A model generated the notes under the pieces. It saw only the letters and a list, made by a program, of their open reading frames with translations. It was not told the origin of the DNA and ran no database searches. From Martelella limonii (GTDB lineage Bacteria > Pseudomonadota > Alphaproteobacteria > Rhizobiales > Rhizobiaceae), in the NCBI RefSeq assembly GCF_013344475.1, contig NZ_JABUOU010000001.1:1054001-1118000 (forward strand): DNA of 64,000 nt. Direction: 5' to 3'. The position numbers and the translations under genes were made by a program. This document shows positions 17,065-25,909 of this stretch, one piece after another; position 1 is the stretch's first letter, and the number at the start of each line of letters is the position of its first letter.

Positions 17065-18861
17065 ATGGAGCGCATTGCACGAAAGAAGGAATGGGAAGAT
17101 TTCATGTCCACGGGACAGGCGCCTGCGGACATTCGTCATGACGTTCTGGAAAGCTGGAAGCGTTCTCTGCGGCACGCGATTGCCGAACGCACCATGGCTC
17201 CCGTTCTCGATGAGGAGCGCCTGGAAGGTCGCCGCGCGCGGGCGCGAAGACTTGAGAAGGCCTCGCAAAAGGCCATGCACCGGGCGGGAAACCTGCTGAT
17301 CGGAACGCGCGACATTCTTCTGCTCAGCGACGATTCCGGGGTGGTGATCGAAGCCGCCGGCGACCCTCACACGCTTGCCGATGCGCAGGAAAATCACCTT
17401 TACCCGGGCGGCCAGTGGATCGAGGAAGCGATCGGCACCAACGCCATCGGCACGGCGCTTTATCTCGGCGTGCCGACGCTCATCCGCGATGCCGAGCATT
17501 TCTGCGAGGCGATCCAGCGCTGGAACTGCGCGGCGACGCCGATCATCGAACCGGGAACCGGGCGCGTCATGGGCGTGCTCGATATTTCCTGGCCGGGCGC
17601 GATCATGCAGCCCAATGCCGTCGCACTGTCGTCGGCGCTGGCCTTGCAGGTGGAGACAGAGCTGAACCAGATGCTCGGCCACGAGCGCGAGCTGCTGCTC
17701 GAATATTCCCACATTCGCCGACTGAGGCGCGGCAATGATCAGACGCTGGTCATGGATCGCAATGGGTCGAGCGTGTTTTCGACGGAGGATTTCGCGCGGT
17801 TCTGCGAAGATGACGATGCCCTTCGCCAGTTGCCGAAGCTTCTGCCCACGCTGATCGACCGGCCCGCGGGACAGATCGGCGAGGTCCTGGGCGAATGCCT
17901 GAACGGCGCCGATTTCGAGGTAATCGAAGCCGAGGGCGAGGCAATTGGCATCATGGTCTCGCTGCGCCGTTCGCGACCGCTGGCGCGCAATTGGGCAGGC
18001 ATGGAGTTGCAGCAGATCGCCAGCGTCGGACAGGTTTCGGCCGAACTCTGCGCGCAGGCCCAGAGACTGGCCGAGACGCCGATCTCGATCCTGATCGAAG
18101 GCGAGACGGGAACGGGCAAAAACGCTCTCGCCAAGGCGATCCACAATGCCAGCAGACAGGCCCACGGCCCGTTTGAGGTGATCGACTGCGCCCAGCTGAC
18201 CGAGGATACCTTGCGCGCGCTGATCGCTTCTGCCCGCGACACCGAGGCTGGCGGCATGCTGTGCCTCTCGAGCCCTGGCGCGATTTCGCCATCGCTGCAA
18301 AAGCTGCTGTTCACGCTCGTCGAACTGGTGTCCGAACGCGGGGGCCGGATCATCGCGCTTTCGGCCCGCTCGCTTTACGACGAGATGCGCGCCCACAATT
18401 TCCGCAGCGATCTCTATTACCGGATCGCAGGCGCGCGCCTCCATATCCCTCCCCTCCGGGAACGCTCCGGGGAAATCGAGCCGCTGCTGCGCCGGCTCGT
18501 CCAGAGCCATGCCAAGGAAACCGGCAGGCGCGAATTGCGGTTCACCTCCGGCGCCATGAGCGCGTTGCAGGCCTATGCCTGGCCGGGCAACCTGCTCGAG
18601 ATGCGCAATCTGATCACGGCGCTCGATGCGCTGTCGCCAAGCGGGCTGATAACCGAGCGCACGCTCCCCCGCGAGTTTCATCAGCGCGCGCAATCCGATC
18701 GTACGGAGACACTCCGCGATGTCGAACGGGCGGAAATCCTCGGCGCGGTGAAGGCCGAAGACGGCAATCTCTCCCGCGTGGCAAAACGCCTCGGCATAGC
18801 CCGCTCCACGCTCTACCTCAAGCTCGACAGCTACGGCATTTCGCGCGAGCGAAAGGACTGA
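17065..18861 (+). CDS. acxR: AcoR/AcxR-type Fis-family regulator with degenerate AAA+ domain
   Basis: This 598-residue regulator of acetone metabolism has an N-terminal GAF-type sensor (LYPGGQWIEEAIGTNAIGTAL), a central AAA+ domain and a C-terminal Fis HTH (NLSRVAKRLGIARSTLYLKL). Walker A is intact (GETGTGKN, about residue 346). The sigma54-contact GAFTGA loop is missing, and the span to Walker B is shorter than normal. Walker B reads GGMLCLSSPG where the family has LDE. It therefore probably does not activate sigma54 polymerase. The start at 17065 has a GGGAGGAG site. It stands directly before the acetone carboxylase genes. Confidence 0.88.
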   Translation: MERIARKKEWEDFMSTGQAPADIRHDVLESWKRSLRHAIAERTMAPVLDEERLEGRRARARRLEKASQKAMHRAGNLLIGTRDILLLSDDSGVVIEAAGDPHTLADAQENHLYPGGQWIEEAIGTNAIGTALYLGVPTLIRDAEHFCEAIQRWNCAATPIIEPGTGRVMGVLDISWPGAIMQPNAVALSSALALQVETELNQMLGHERELLLEYSHIRRLRRGNDQTLVMDRNGSSVFSTEDFARFCEDDDALRQLPKLLPTLIDRPAGQIGEVLGECLNGADFEVIEAEGEAIGIMVSLRRSRPLARNWAGMELQQIASVGQVSAELCAQAQRLAETPISILIEGETGTGKNALAKAIHNASRQAHGPFEVIDCAQLTEDTLRALIASARDTEAGGMLCLSSPGAISPSLQKLLFTLVELVSERGGRIIALSARSLYDEMRAHNFRSDLYYRIAGARLHIPPLRERSGEIEPLLRRLVQSHAKETGRRELRFTSGAMSALQAYAWPGNLLEMRNLITALDALSPSGLITERTLPREFHQRAQSDRTETLRDVERAEILGAVKAEDGNLSRVAKRLGIARSTLYLKLDSYGISRERKD

Positions 18862-18877
18862 TTTCGCGTCCGCAAGA

Positions 18878-18906
18878 TGTCCGTCCGGACGCATGAAAAC
18901 CGGACA
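18878..18906. promoter_or_regulatory. Clustered TGTCCG/CGGACA half-sites before acxA
   Basis: TGTCCG (18878-18883), CGGACG (18886-18891) and CGGACA (18901-18906) are the same half-sites seen at 24122-24138, here with different spacing. They lie 83-111 bases upstream of the acxA start. They are probably binding sites for the regulator encoded just before. I found no convincing -24/-12 promoter nearby. Confidence 0.45.
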
Positions 18907-18988
18907 CTCCCGGCATTCACAAAAGGTGCATCCTCTCAATCGTGGCCGTCCCCTCTCGGGATGGCCGGAACAATGGGAGGAGTTTTTC

Positions 18989-21142
18989 GTGTCACTTGAG
19001 CAGAGAAGCAACCGTTCGGTCCAGGTGCTCGGCATCGATGCGGGCGGGACGATGACCGATACGTTCTTCGTCGATTCCGACGGGGATTTTGTGGTCGGCA
19101 AGGCGCAGTCAACGCCCGACAATGAGGCGCGCGGACTGATCGAATCGAGCCGAGAGGGACTGGAGCGCTGGGGCCTGTCGCTTGAGGATGCGCTGGGCTC
19201 GATCCAGACCGGCGTCTATTCCGGCACGGCCATGCTCAACCGCGTGGTTCAACGCAAGGGTCTCAAGACCGGTCTCATCGTCAATGCGGGCATGGAGGAT
19301 TTCCACCGCATGGGCCGTGCCTGCCAGGCCTATCTGGGGATGGCCTATGAGGACCGCATTCACCTCAACACCCACTATTACGACGATCCGCTGGTGCCGC
19401 GCCACCTGACGCGCGGCGTCATGGAGCGGGTCGACATGTTCGGCACGGTGGTCATTCCGTTGCGCGAGGATACCGCCCGCCAGGCGGCGAAGGAACTGAT
19501 CGCGCAGGATGTCGAAGGCATCGTGATTTCGCTGCTGCACAGCTACAAGAACCCCGCGCATGAACGCCGGGTGCGCGATATCGTCGAGGAAGAGGTCGCC
19601 AAGGCCGGCAAGCAGACCCCGGTCTTCGCATCGACCGACTACTATCCGGTCCGCAAGGAAACCCACCGCACCAATACCACCATCCTGGAGGCCTTCGCGG
19701 CCGAGCCGTCACGCCAGACCCTGAAGAAGATCTCGGCCGAGTTCAAGGAGAACGGATCGAAGTTCGATTTCCGGGTCATGGCCACCCATGGCGGCACCAT
19801 TTCGTGGAAGGCCAAGGAGCTGGCGCGCACCATTGTCTCCGGCCCGATCGGCGGCGTGATCGGCGCCAAATATCTCGGCGAGGTGCTGGGCTACAAGAAC
19901 ATCGCCTGCTCGGATATCGGCGGCACATCGTTCGATGTGGCCCTGATCACCCAGGGCGAACTGACGATCCAGAACGACCCGGACATGGCGCGGCTGGTGC
20001 TGTCGCTTCCCCTGGTCGGCCTCGATTCGGTCGGCGCCGGCGCGGGCTCGTTCATCCGCCTCGATCCCTATACCAAGGCGATCAAGCTGGGGCCGGATTC
20101 GGCGGGCTATCGCGTCGGCGTCTGCTGGGAGGAGTCGGGTATCGAGACGGTGACCATCTCCGACTGCCACGTGATCCTCGGCTATCTGAACCCCGACAAC
20201 TTCCTCGGCGGTCAGGTCAAGCTCGACCGGCAGCGCGCCTATAACGCGATGAAGGAACAGGTTGCCGATCCGCTCGGCCTGACGGTGGAAGAAGCGGCCG
20301 CAGGCGTCATCGAACTGCTGGACAGCGAGCTGCGCGACTATCTGCGCTCGATGATTTCCGGCAAGGGCTATTCGCCGTCCTCCTTCACCTGCTTCAGCTA
20401 TGGCGGCGCAGGGCCGGTCCACACCTACGGCTACACCGAAGGGCTGGGCTTCGAGGATGTGATCGTTCCGGCCTGGGCTGCGGGCTTCTCCGCCTTCGGC
20501 TGCGCGGCGGCGGACTTCGAATACCGCTACGACAAGTCGCTCGACATCAACATCGGCGAAACGGCCTCGGAGGAAGCCAAGGAGATCGAAGCGAAAACGC
20601 TGAACGCAGCCTGGCATGAACTGGCCGAACGGGTGCTCGAGGAGTTCGAGCTGAACGGCTATTCGCGCGATCAGGTCCGCCTGCAACCCGGCTATCGGAT
20701 GCAGTATCGCGGCCAGCTCAACGATCTGGAAATCGACAGCCCCATCGGTTCGGCCAGGACTGCCGAGGACTGGGACAAGCTGGTCGATGCCTTCAACGAC
20801 ACTTACGGACGGGTATATGCCGCCTCCGCGCGCTCGCCGGAGCTCGGTTTTTCCGTCACCGGCGCGATCATGCGCGGCACCGTGCCGATCCCGAAACCCC
20901 GCATTCCGAAGGAGGAAGAAGGCATCCCGACGCCGGCTGAGGAGGCCAAGCTCGGGACCCGCAAATTCTACCGCAAGGGCAAATGGGTCGATGCGCAGCT
21001 CTACCGCATGGAAAGCCTGAAGCCCGGCAACCGGGTCACCGGGCCTGCGATCATCGAATCCGACGCCACCACCTTTGTCGTACCAGGCGGTTTTGAAACC
21101 TGGCTCGACGGTCACCGGCTGTTCCATCTGAAAGAAGTGTAA
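18989..21142 (+). CDS. acxA: Acetone carboxylase beta subunit (hydantoinase A/oxoprolinase family)
   Basis: This 717-residue subunit belongs to the alpha2-beta2-gamma2 enzyme that carboxylates acetone to acetoacetate with ATP hydrolysis to AMP and two phosphates. The N-terminal nucleotide-binding motif is VLGIDAGGTMTDTFFVD, and later blocks are SDIGGTSFDVALI and FSYGGAGPVHTYGY. The GTG at 18989, with GGGAGGAG six bases upstream, gives the same length as known AcxA; the open ATG frame to 18893 would cover the operator cluster. The acxB gene follows 22 bases on. Confidence 0.95.
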   Translation: MSLEQRSNRSVQVLGIDAGGTMTDTFFVDSDGDFVVGKAQSTPDNEARGLIESSREGLERWGLSLEDALGSIQTGVYSGTAMLNRVVQRKGLKTGLIVNAGMEDFHRMGRACQAYLGMAYEDRIHLNTHYYDDPLVPRHLTRGVMERVDMFGTVVIPLREDTARQAAKELIAQDVEGIVISLLHSYKNPAHERRVRDIVEEEVAKAGKQTPVFASTDYYPVRKETHRTNTTILEAFAAEPSRQTLKKISAEFKENGSKFDFRVMATHGGTISWKAKELARTIVSGPIGGVIGAKYLGEVLGYKNIACSDIGGTSFDVALITQGELTIQNDPDMARLVLSLPLVGLDSVGAGAGSFIRLDPYTKAIKLGPDSAGYRVGVCWEESGIETVTISDCHVILGYLNPDNFLGGQVKLDRQRAYNAMKEQVADPLGLTVEEAAAGVIELLDSELRDYLRSMISGKGYSPSSFTCFSYGGAGPVHTYGYTEGLGFEDVIVPAWAAGFSAFGCAAADFEYRYDKSLDINIGETASEEAKEIEAKTLNAAWHELAERVLEEFELNGYSRDQVRLQPGYRMQYRGQLNDLEIDSPIGSARTAEDWDKLVDAFNDTYGRVYAASARSPELGFSVTGAIMRGTVPIPKPRIPKEEEGIPTPAEEAKLGTRKFYRKGKWVDAQLYRMESLKPGNRVTGPAIIESDATTFVVPGGFETWLDGHRLFHLKEV

Positions 21143-21164
21143 CGGTCAAGGGAGGAGAAACATC

Positions 21165-23474
21165 ATGAATGTACAAACCGATATCCGCGGCATCGTGCGT
21201 GGCGGCCAGACGCTGAAACAGCACCGCGACGAGATCATGGAAAAAACCAAGAGAACGGGCCACTATGCGGGCCTCACGGAGCGGACGCTGCACAAGGAAA
21301 GTCCGATCCTCTACAACAAGCTGTTCTCGCGCCTGCGTGCCGGCGTCGTGGATGCCCGCGAAACCGCGAAGAAGATCGCCGCAAGCCCGATCGTGGAGCA
21401 GGAAGGCGAGCTTTGCTTCACCCTCTACAATGCGGCTGGCGACGCGATCCTGACATCGACGGGGATCATCATCCATGTCGGCACCATGGGCGCGGCGATC
21501 AAATACATGATCGAGAACGACTGGGAGGGCAATCCCGGCGTCAAGGACAAGGATATCTTCTGCAACAATGATTCCCTCATCGGGAACGTGCACCCCTGCG
21601 ATATACATACGATCGTTCCGATCTTCCACAAGGGCGAGTTGATCGGCTGGGTCGGCGGCGTGACCCACGTGATCGATACCGGTGCTGTCGGTCCGGGCTC
21701 CATGACCACCGGTCAGGTCCAGCGCTTCGGCGATGGCTACTCCATCACCTGCCGCAAGATCGGCGAGAATGACGAACTGAAGCGCGACTGGCTCCATGAA
21801 AGCCAGCGCGCGGTGCGCACCACCCGCTACTGGATGCTGGATGAACGCACCCGCGTCGCCGGCTGCCACATGATCCGCAAGCTGGTCGAGGAGGTGATCG
21901 CCGAAGAAGGGATCGATGCCTACTGGAAGTTCGCCTATGAATCGGTCGAGCATGGCCGCGTGGGCCTGCAGAACCGCATCAAGGCGATGACCATTCCGGG
22001 GGTCTATCGCCAGGTCGGCTTCGTCGACGTGCCCTACAACCATGAAGATGTGCGCGTGCCGTCGGACTTTGCCAAGGTCGACACCATCATGCACACGCCG
22101 TCGGAAATGACGATCCGGCCGAATGGCACGTGGCGTCTCGATTTCGAGGGCTCGAGCCGCTGGGGCTGGCATACCTATAATGCCCATTCCGTCAGCTTCA
22201 CCTCCGGCATCTGGGTGATGATGACCCAGACGCTGATCCCGACCGAGATGATCAATGACGGGGCGGCCTACGGCACGGAATTCCGTTTGCCGAAAGGCAC
22301 CTGGATGAACCCGAACGACCGGCGCGTGGCGTTTGCCTATAGCTGGCACTTCCTCGTCAGTTCGTGGACGGCGCTGTGGCGCGGCCTGTCGCGGTCCTAT
22401 TTCGGGCGCGGATATCTGGAAGAGGTCAATGCCGGCAACGCCAACACCTCGAACTGGCTGCAGGGCGGCGGGTTCAACCAGTATGACGAGATCCATGCGG
22501 TGAACTCGTTCGAATGCGCGGCCAACGGGGTCGGCGCTTCCGCAATCGCCGACGGCATCAGCCATGCCGCCGCGATCTGGAACCCGGAAGGCGACATGGG
22601 CGACATGGAGATCTGGGAGCTGGCGGAACCGCTGGTCTATCTCGGACGCCAGATCAAGGCGTCGTCGGGCGGTGCAGGCAAGTATCGCGGCGGCTGCGGC
22701 TTTGAATCGCTGCGCATGGTCTGGAACGCCAAGGACTGGACGATGTTCTTCATGGGCAACGGCCATATCAGCTCCGACTGGGGTCTGATGGGCGGTTATC
22801 CGGCAGCCTCCGGCTATCGCTTCGCAGCCCATGATACCGGGTTGAAGGAAAAGATCGCCAATGGCGACCCGATCCCCTTCGGCGGCGATACCGACCCCGA
22901 AAACCCGACCTTCGACGCGCTGGTGAATGCCGAGGGCATCAAGCGCGACAAGCAGGCGATCACCACAGAGGAGATGTTCAAGGATTACGACCTTTATCTC
23001 AACTACATGCGCGGCGGGCCGGGCTTCGGCGATCCGCTGGATCGCGAGCCGCAGTCCGTGGCAACCGACGTGAACGGCGGATATCTGATCGAACGTTTCG
23101 CCGAAACGGTCTATGGCGTCGTCCTGAAGAAAGGCGCTGACGGCCTGTTCACGGCCGACGAGGCTGGCTCCAAGGCCCTGCGCACGAAGATCCGCAAGGA
23201 GCGTCTCGAAAAGGCCCAGCCGACCCGCGAATGGATGGCGAAGGAGCGCGAGCGGATTCTCGCAAAGGATGCCGGCACCCATGTCCAGCAGATGTTCGCG
23301 GCAAGCTTCAAGCTCGGCCCGAAATGGGAGGAAGGTTTCCGCAAGTTCTGGGACCTGCCCGACGACTGGCAGCTGAAGGAGGCGGATCTTCCGATCCCGT
23401 CCTATGGCCGCGAGTATTCGATGGACCTTTCCGATCTGCCGGATGTGAAGACCGTTCAGTTCGTCGAGGAGTGA
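21165..23474 (+). CDS. acxB: Acetone carboxylase alpha subunit (hydantoinase B family)
   Basis: This 769-residue subunit is thought to carry the carboxylation site with manganese in known acetone carboxylases. The sequence has the family blocks ILTSTGIIIHVGTMGAAIKY, DIFCNNDSLIGNVHPCDIHT and GAGKYRGGCGFESL. GGGAGGAG precedes the ATG. Length is close to the Xanthobacter protein (about 776). A strong terminator-like hairpin lies immediately after it, before acxC. Confidence 0.95.
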   Translation: MNVQTDIRGIVRGGQTLKQHRDEIMEKTKRTGHYAGLTERTLHKESPILYNKLFSRLRAGVVDARETAKKIAASPIVEQEGELCFTLYNAAGDAILTSTGIIIHVGTMGAAIKYMIENDWEGNPGVKDKDIFCNNDSLIGNVHPCDIHTIVPIFHKGELIGWVGGVTHVIDTGAVGPGSMTTGQVQRFGDGYSITCRKIGENDELKRDWLHESQRAVRTTRYWMLDERTRVAGCHMIRKLVEEVIAEEGIDAYWKFAYESVEHGRVGLQNRIKAMTIPGVYRQVGFVDVPYNHEDVRVPSDFAKVDTIMHTPSEMTIRPNGTWRLDFEGSSRWGWHTYNAHSVSFTSGIWVMMTQTLIPTEMINDGAAYGTEFRLPKGTWMNPNDRRVAFAYSWHFLVSSWTALWRGLSRSYFGRGYLEEVNAGNANTSNWLQGGGFNQYDEIHAVNSFECAANGVGASAIADGISHAAAIWNPEGDMGDMEIWELAEPLVYLGRQIKASSGGAGKYRGGCGFESLRMVWNAKDWTMFFMGNGHISSDWGLMGGYPAASGYRFAAHDTGLKEKIANGDPIPFGGDTDPENPTFDALVNAEGIKRDKQAITTEEMFKDYDLYLNYMRGGPGFGDPLDREPQSVATDVNGGYLIERFAETVYGVVLKKGADGLFTADEAGSKALRTKIRKERLEKAQPTREWMAKERERILAKDAGTHVQQMFAASFKLGPKWEEGFRKFWDLPDDWQLKEADLPIPSYGREYSMDLSDLPDVKTVQFVEE

Positions 23475-23481
23475 TCCCACC

Positions 23482-23526
23482 GGGCGCCGCGAAAAAACCG
23501 CCATTCTGCGCGGCGCCCCTTTTTAT
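23482..23526 (+). terminator. Terminator-like hairpin between acxB and acxC
   Basis: GGGCGCCGCG (23482-23491) pairs perfectly with CGCGGCGCCC (23509-23518) across a 17-base loop, and CTTTTTATT follows. This is a textbook intrinsic terminator placed inside the operon, seven bases after the acxB stop and 15 before the acxC start. It may act as a partial terminator or protect the acxAB message. Confidence 0.8.
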
Positions 23527-23540
23527 TCAGGAGAAAGACA

Positions 23541-24044
23541 ATGGCTTACACCAAGGCAAAGATCAAAGACCTCGTCGATGGCAAGATCGACCGCGACACG
23601 CTCCAGACGATGCTCTCGACGCCCAAGGATGCCGACCGTTTCGTCAAATATATCGAGATCCTGCAGGAACAGGTGCCATGGGAGGACAGGATCATCCTGC
23701 CGCTGGGACCGAAGCTCTACATCGTGCAGCGCCCCTCGGACAAGAAATGGGTGGTCAAATCCGAGGCCGGGCACGAGTTCTGCGACTGGCGCGAGAACTG
23801 GAAACTCCATGCCGTAATGCGGGTGCGCGAAACGGCCGCCGAGATGGAGGAACTCTATCCCCGGCTGATGGCGCCCTCGTCGAACTGGCAGGTGATCCGC
23901 GAATATTACTGCCCGAAATCGGGCGACCTGCTGGATGTCGAGGCGCCGACGCCCTGGTATCCGGTGATCCATGACTTCGAGCCGGATATCGATGCCTTCT
24001 ACACTGAATGGCTGGGGCTCGAGGTGCCGGAACGCGCGGCCTGA
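23541..24044 (+). CDS. acxC: Acetone carboxylase gamma subunit
   Basis: This 167-residue small subunit has the size of known AcxC (about 168). It has KIKDLVDGKIDRDTLQTML at the N terminus and WYPVIHDFEPDIDAFYTEWL at the C terminus. It may bind zinc, with cysteines in EFCDWREN and EYYCPKSGDLL. AGGAGAAAG precedes the ATG. The gene is separated from acxB by a terminator-like hairpin and followed by a second one. Confidence 0.93.
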   Translation: MAYTKAKIKDLVDGKIDRDTLQTMLSTPKDADRFVKYIEILQEQVPWEDRIILPLGPKLYIVQRPSDKKWVVKSEAGHEFCDWRENWKLHAVMRVRETAAEMEELYPRLMAPSSNWQVIREYYCPKSGDLLDVEAPTPWYPVIHDFEPDIDAFYTEWLGLEVPERAA

Positions 24045-24069
24045 TCGCGGAACTCAGACCGTCAACAGG

Positions 24070-24101
24070 ACGCCGCGCAACCATCTCCGCGCGGCGTTTT
24101 G
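24070..24101 (+). terminator. Intrinsic terminator after acxC
   Basis: ACGCCGCGC (24070-24078) pairs with GCGCGGCGT (24089-24097) across a ten-base loop, followed by TTTGT. It separates the acx operon from the alcohol dehydrogenase gene, which must therefore have its own promoter. Confidence 0.8.
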
Positions 24102-24121
24102 TCGCTTCCCTTTCGAGAAGC

Positions 24122-24138
24122 TGTCCGAGATTCGGACA
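24122..24138. promoter_or_regulatory. Perfect inverted repeat upstream of the alcohol dehydrogenase gene
   Basis: TGTCCGAGATTCGGACA has seven-base arms TGTCCGA/TCGGACA around three bases. It lies 79 bases before the dehydrogenase start, just after the acxC terminator. The element recurs before acxR (14 of 17) and as half-sites before acxA, so it is the likely site of the locus regulator. Confidence 0.6.
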
Positions 24139-24216
24139 CATTCAGCCGGTTTTTGAGGAGTACACTTCCTTCAGAAGGTTGCTTTGCAGCCGTTAGAAAA
24201 CAAGGGAGGCGTTTCG

Positions 24217-25254
24217 ATGAAAGCACTCGTTTATAACGGACCTGGAGAAAACGACTGGGTCGAAAAGGAAAAGCCGGGCATCCAGAAGCCCACCGATGTC
24301 ATCGTCAAGATCACCAAGACGACCATTTGCGGCACCGATCTTCACATCCTCAAGGGCGATGTGCCGGCGGTGACGCCGGGCCGGACGCTCGGGCATGAAG
24401 GCGTCGGCATTGTCGAGGAAGTCGGCAATGCCGTGGTCAACTTCAAGCCCGGCGATCCGGTGCTGATTTCCTGCGTGACCTCCTGCGGCAAATGCGCCAA
24501 TTGCAAGCGCCAGCTTTACGCCCATTGCTCGGATGGCGGGTGGATTCTGGGTCATCTGATCGATGGCACCCAGGCCGAATATGTCCGCATTCCCCATGGC
24601 GACAACTCGCTCTACCCGATCCCAGAGGGCGCCGACGAAGAAGCGCTGGTGATGCTCTCCGACATCATGCCGACCGGTCTTGAGATCGGCGTGCAGTATG
24701 GCCACGTGAAACCGGGCGATACGATCGCGATCGTCGGCGCGGGTCCCGTGGGCATGTCGGTTCTGTTGACGGCGCAGTTCTATTCACCGGGACGGATCAT
24801 CATGGTCGACATGGACCCGTCACGTCTTGAACTCGCAAAGCAGTTCGGCGCGACTGACACCGTTCATGTCGGGTCCGAGGATGCGGTCGAGAAGATCATG
24901 GCGATGACTGACGGTCTCGGCGTCGATGTCGCGATCGAGGCGGTCGGTGTGCCCGCAACCTTCGACATTTGCCAGAAGATCGTGTCGGCGGGCGGCAATG
25001 TCGCCAATGTCGGCGTCCATGGCACCCCGGTGGAGCTGCATATCGAGGAGCTGTGGATCAAGAACATCAATATCTCGATGGGTCTGGTCAGCACCAATAC
25101 CACCCCGATGCTGCTCAAGACGCTGAGCGCCGGCAAGGTCGATCCGGGCAAGCTGGTGACCCACCGTTTCGCGCTCGACAAGATCATCGATGCCTATGAG
25201 GTGTTCGGCAATGCCGCGCGCGAAAAGGCGATGAAAGTCATCCTCAACGCCTGA
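24217..25254 (+). CDS. Zinc-dependent alcohol dehydrogenase, probable 2-propanol dehydrogenase
   Basis: This 345-residue medium-chain dehydrogenase has catalytic zinc ligands in TICGTDLHIL and LGHEGVGIV. It has a complete structural zinc loop (four cysteines in SCGKCANCKRQLYAHC) and the NAD fold IVGAGPVGMSVL. Next to acetone carboxylase it would oxidise 2-propanol to acetone, feeding the carboxylase. It has its own AGGGAGG ribosome site and an upstream regulator site shared with acxR and acxA. The specific alcohol is inferred from context; the family also includes other secondary-alcohol and formaldehyde-type enzymes. Confidence 0.87.
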   Translation: MKALVYNGPGENDWVEKEKPGIQKPTDVIVKITKTTICGTDLHILKGDVPAVTPGRTLGHEGVGIVEEVGNAVVNFKPGDPVLISCVTSCGKCANCKRQLYAHCSDGGWILGHLIDGTQAEYVRIPHGDNSLYPIPEGADEEALVMLSDIMPTGLEIGVQYGHVKPGDTIAIVGAGPVGMSVLLTAQFYSPGRIIMVDMDPSRLELAKQFGATDTVHVGSEDAVEKIMAMTDGLGVDVAIEAVGVPATFDICQKIVSAGGNVANVGVHGTPVELHIEELWIKNINISMGLVSTNTTPMLLKTLSAGKVDPGKLVTHRFALDKIIDAYEVFGNAAREKAMKVILNA

Positions 25255-25909
25255 CCGCCCCTGCAGCCCACGCTTGATACGCAAGGCATTCTCCGCCGGA
25301 TACTGAGGACATCAAACCATTATGTTCATGGGTCTCTGGCGGAGAGCAAGATTGTATCCGCCATGCCTCACAAGCACGCATGGATTGTCATCGCGACGAG
25401 CGACCGTTGAACTCCGGTTTTGCGGTCGGCTAATTGTAATCCTGATCCCGTTTTTATGCCTTGATGCTCCCGAAAGCATCAGTGAAGTGGCCGGCAAAAG
25501 TTGCGAGTTTTGAAACACCGCCTTCGGCTCTTTATGAGAGCCACCCTGACCACTTTGAATGCCAAACGCCTCACCCTTGAAGCATCGCAAAGCCACGCGC
25601 TTGACGGGCAGAAATATTGACGGGACATGTTGCTCGAAGATAGCGTCCGTCGTGGATAGCGCTGTCGAATGACGGCATGCTTCCCGGTCGCTGGAATGCA
25701 TCGTGTCGCCACGCATTCCTCGCATGGCGCAAACGTCTCTTGGCAGTATCGATCGTCGAAGTTTCAGCGAGCGCGTGAAGGTCCGGTCGATCCTGGCGTG
25801 TTCCGGAAACTGGTCGACCTGCTTTCCAATGTTCACAAGCGGTGCGACCGTCGCCTTTGAACAGGCATCGGCTCGGCCGCTTTCGGGTCAAGCAACATGT
25901 GCCCGAGAA
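25255..25909. other. Long intergenic region without a convincing gene
   Basis: These 655 bases lie between the alcohol dehydrogenase stop and the end of the minus-strand FCD regulator. Open frames up to 174 codons occur on the minus strand, but none shows a recognisable domain, a good ribosome site or protein-like composition. It may hold a decayed gene. Confidence 0.5.

Noticed and set aside
17044-19122. 692-codon minus-strand open frame over the acxR gene
   Set aside because: It mirrors acxR exactly and has no recognisable protein content.
21051-23504. 817-codon minus-strand open frame across acxB
   Set aside because: It runs antisense through the whole of a certain acetone carboxylase gene and is a product of GC-rich codon bias. 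No domain is recognisable.
24160-24196. Possible sigma54-type -24/-12 promoter before the alcohol dehydrogenase gene
   Set aside because: A GG and GC pair ten bases apart can be drawn but lacks the TGGCAC and TTGCA context.
25312-25836. 174-codon minus-strand frame after the alcohol dehydrogenase gene
   Set aside because: No ribosome site, no recognisable domain and competing frames in the same bases; possibly decayed DNA only.
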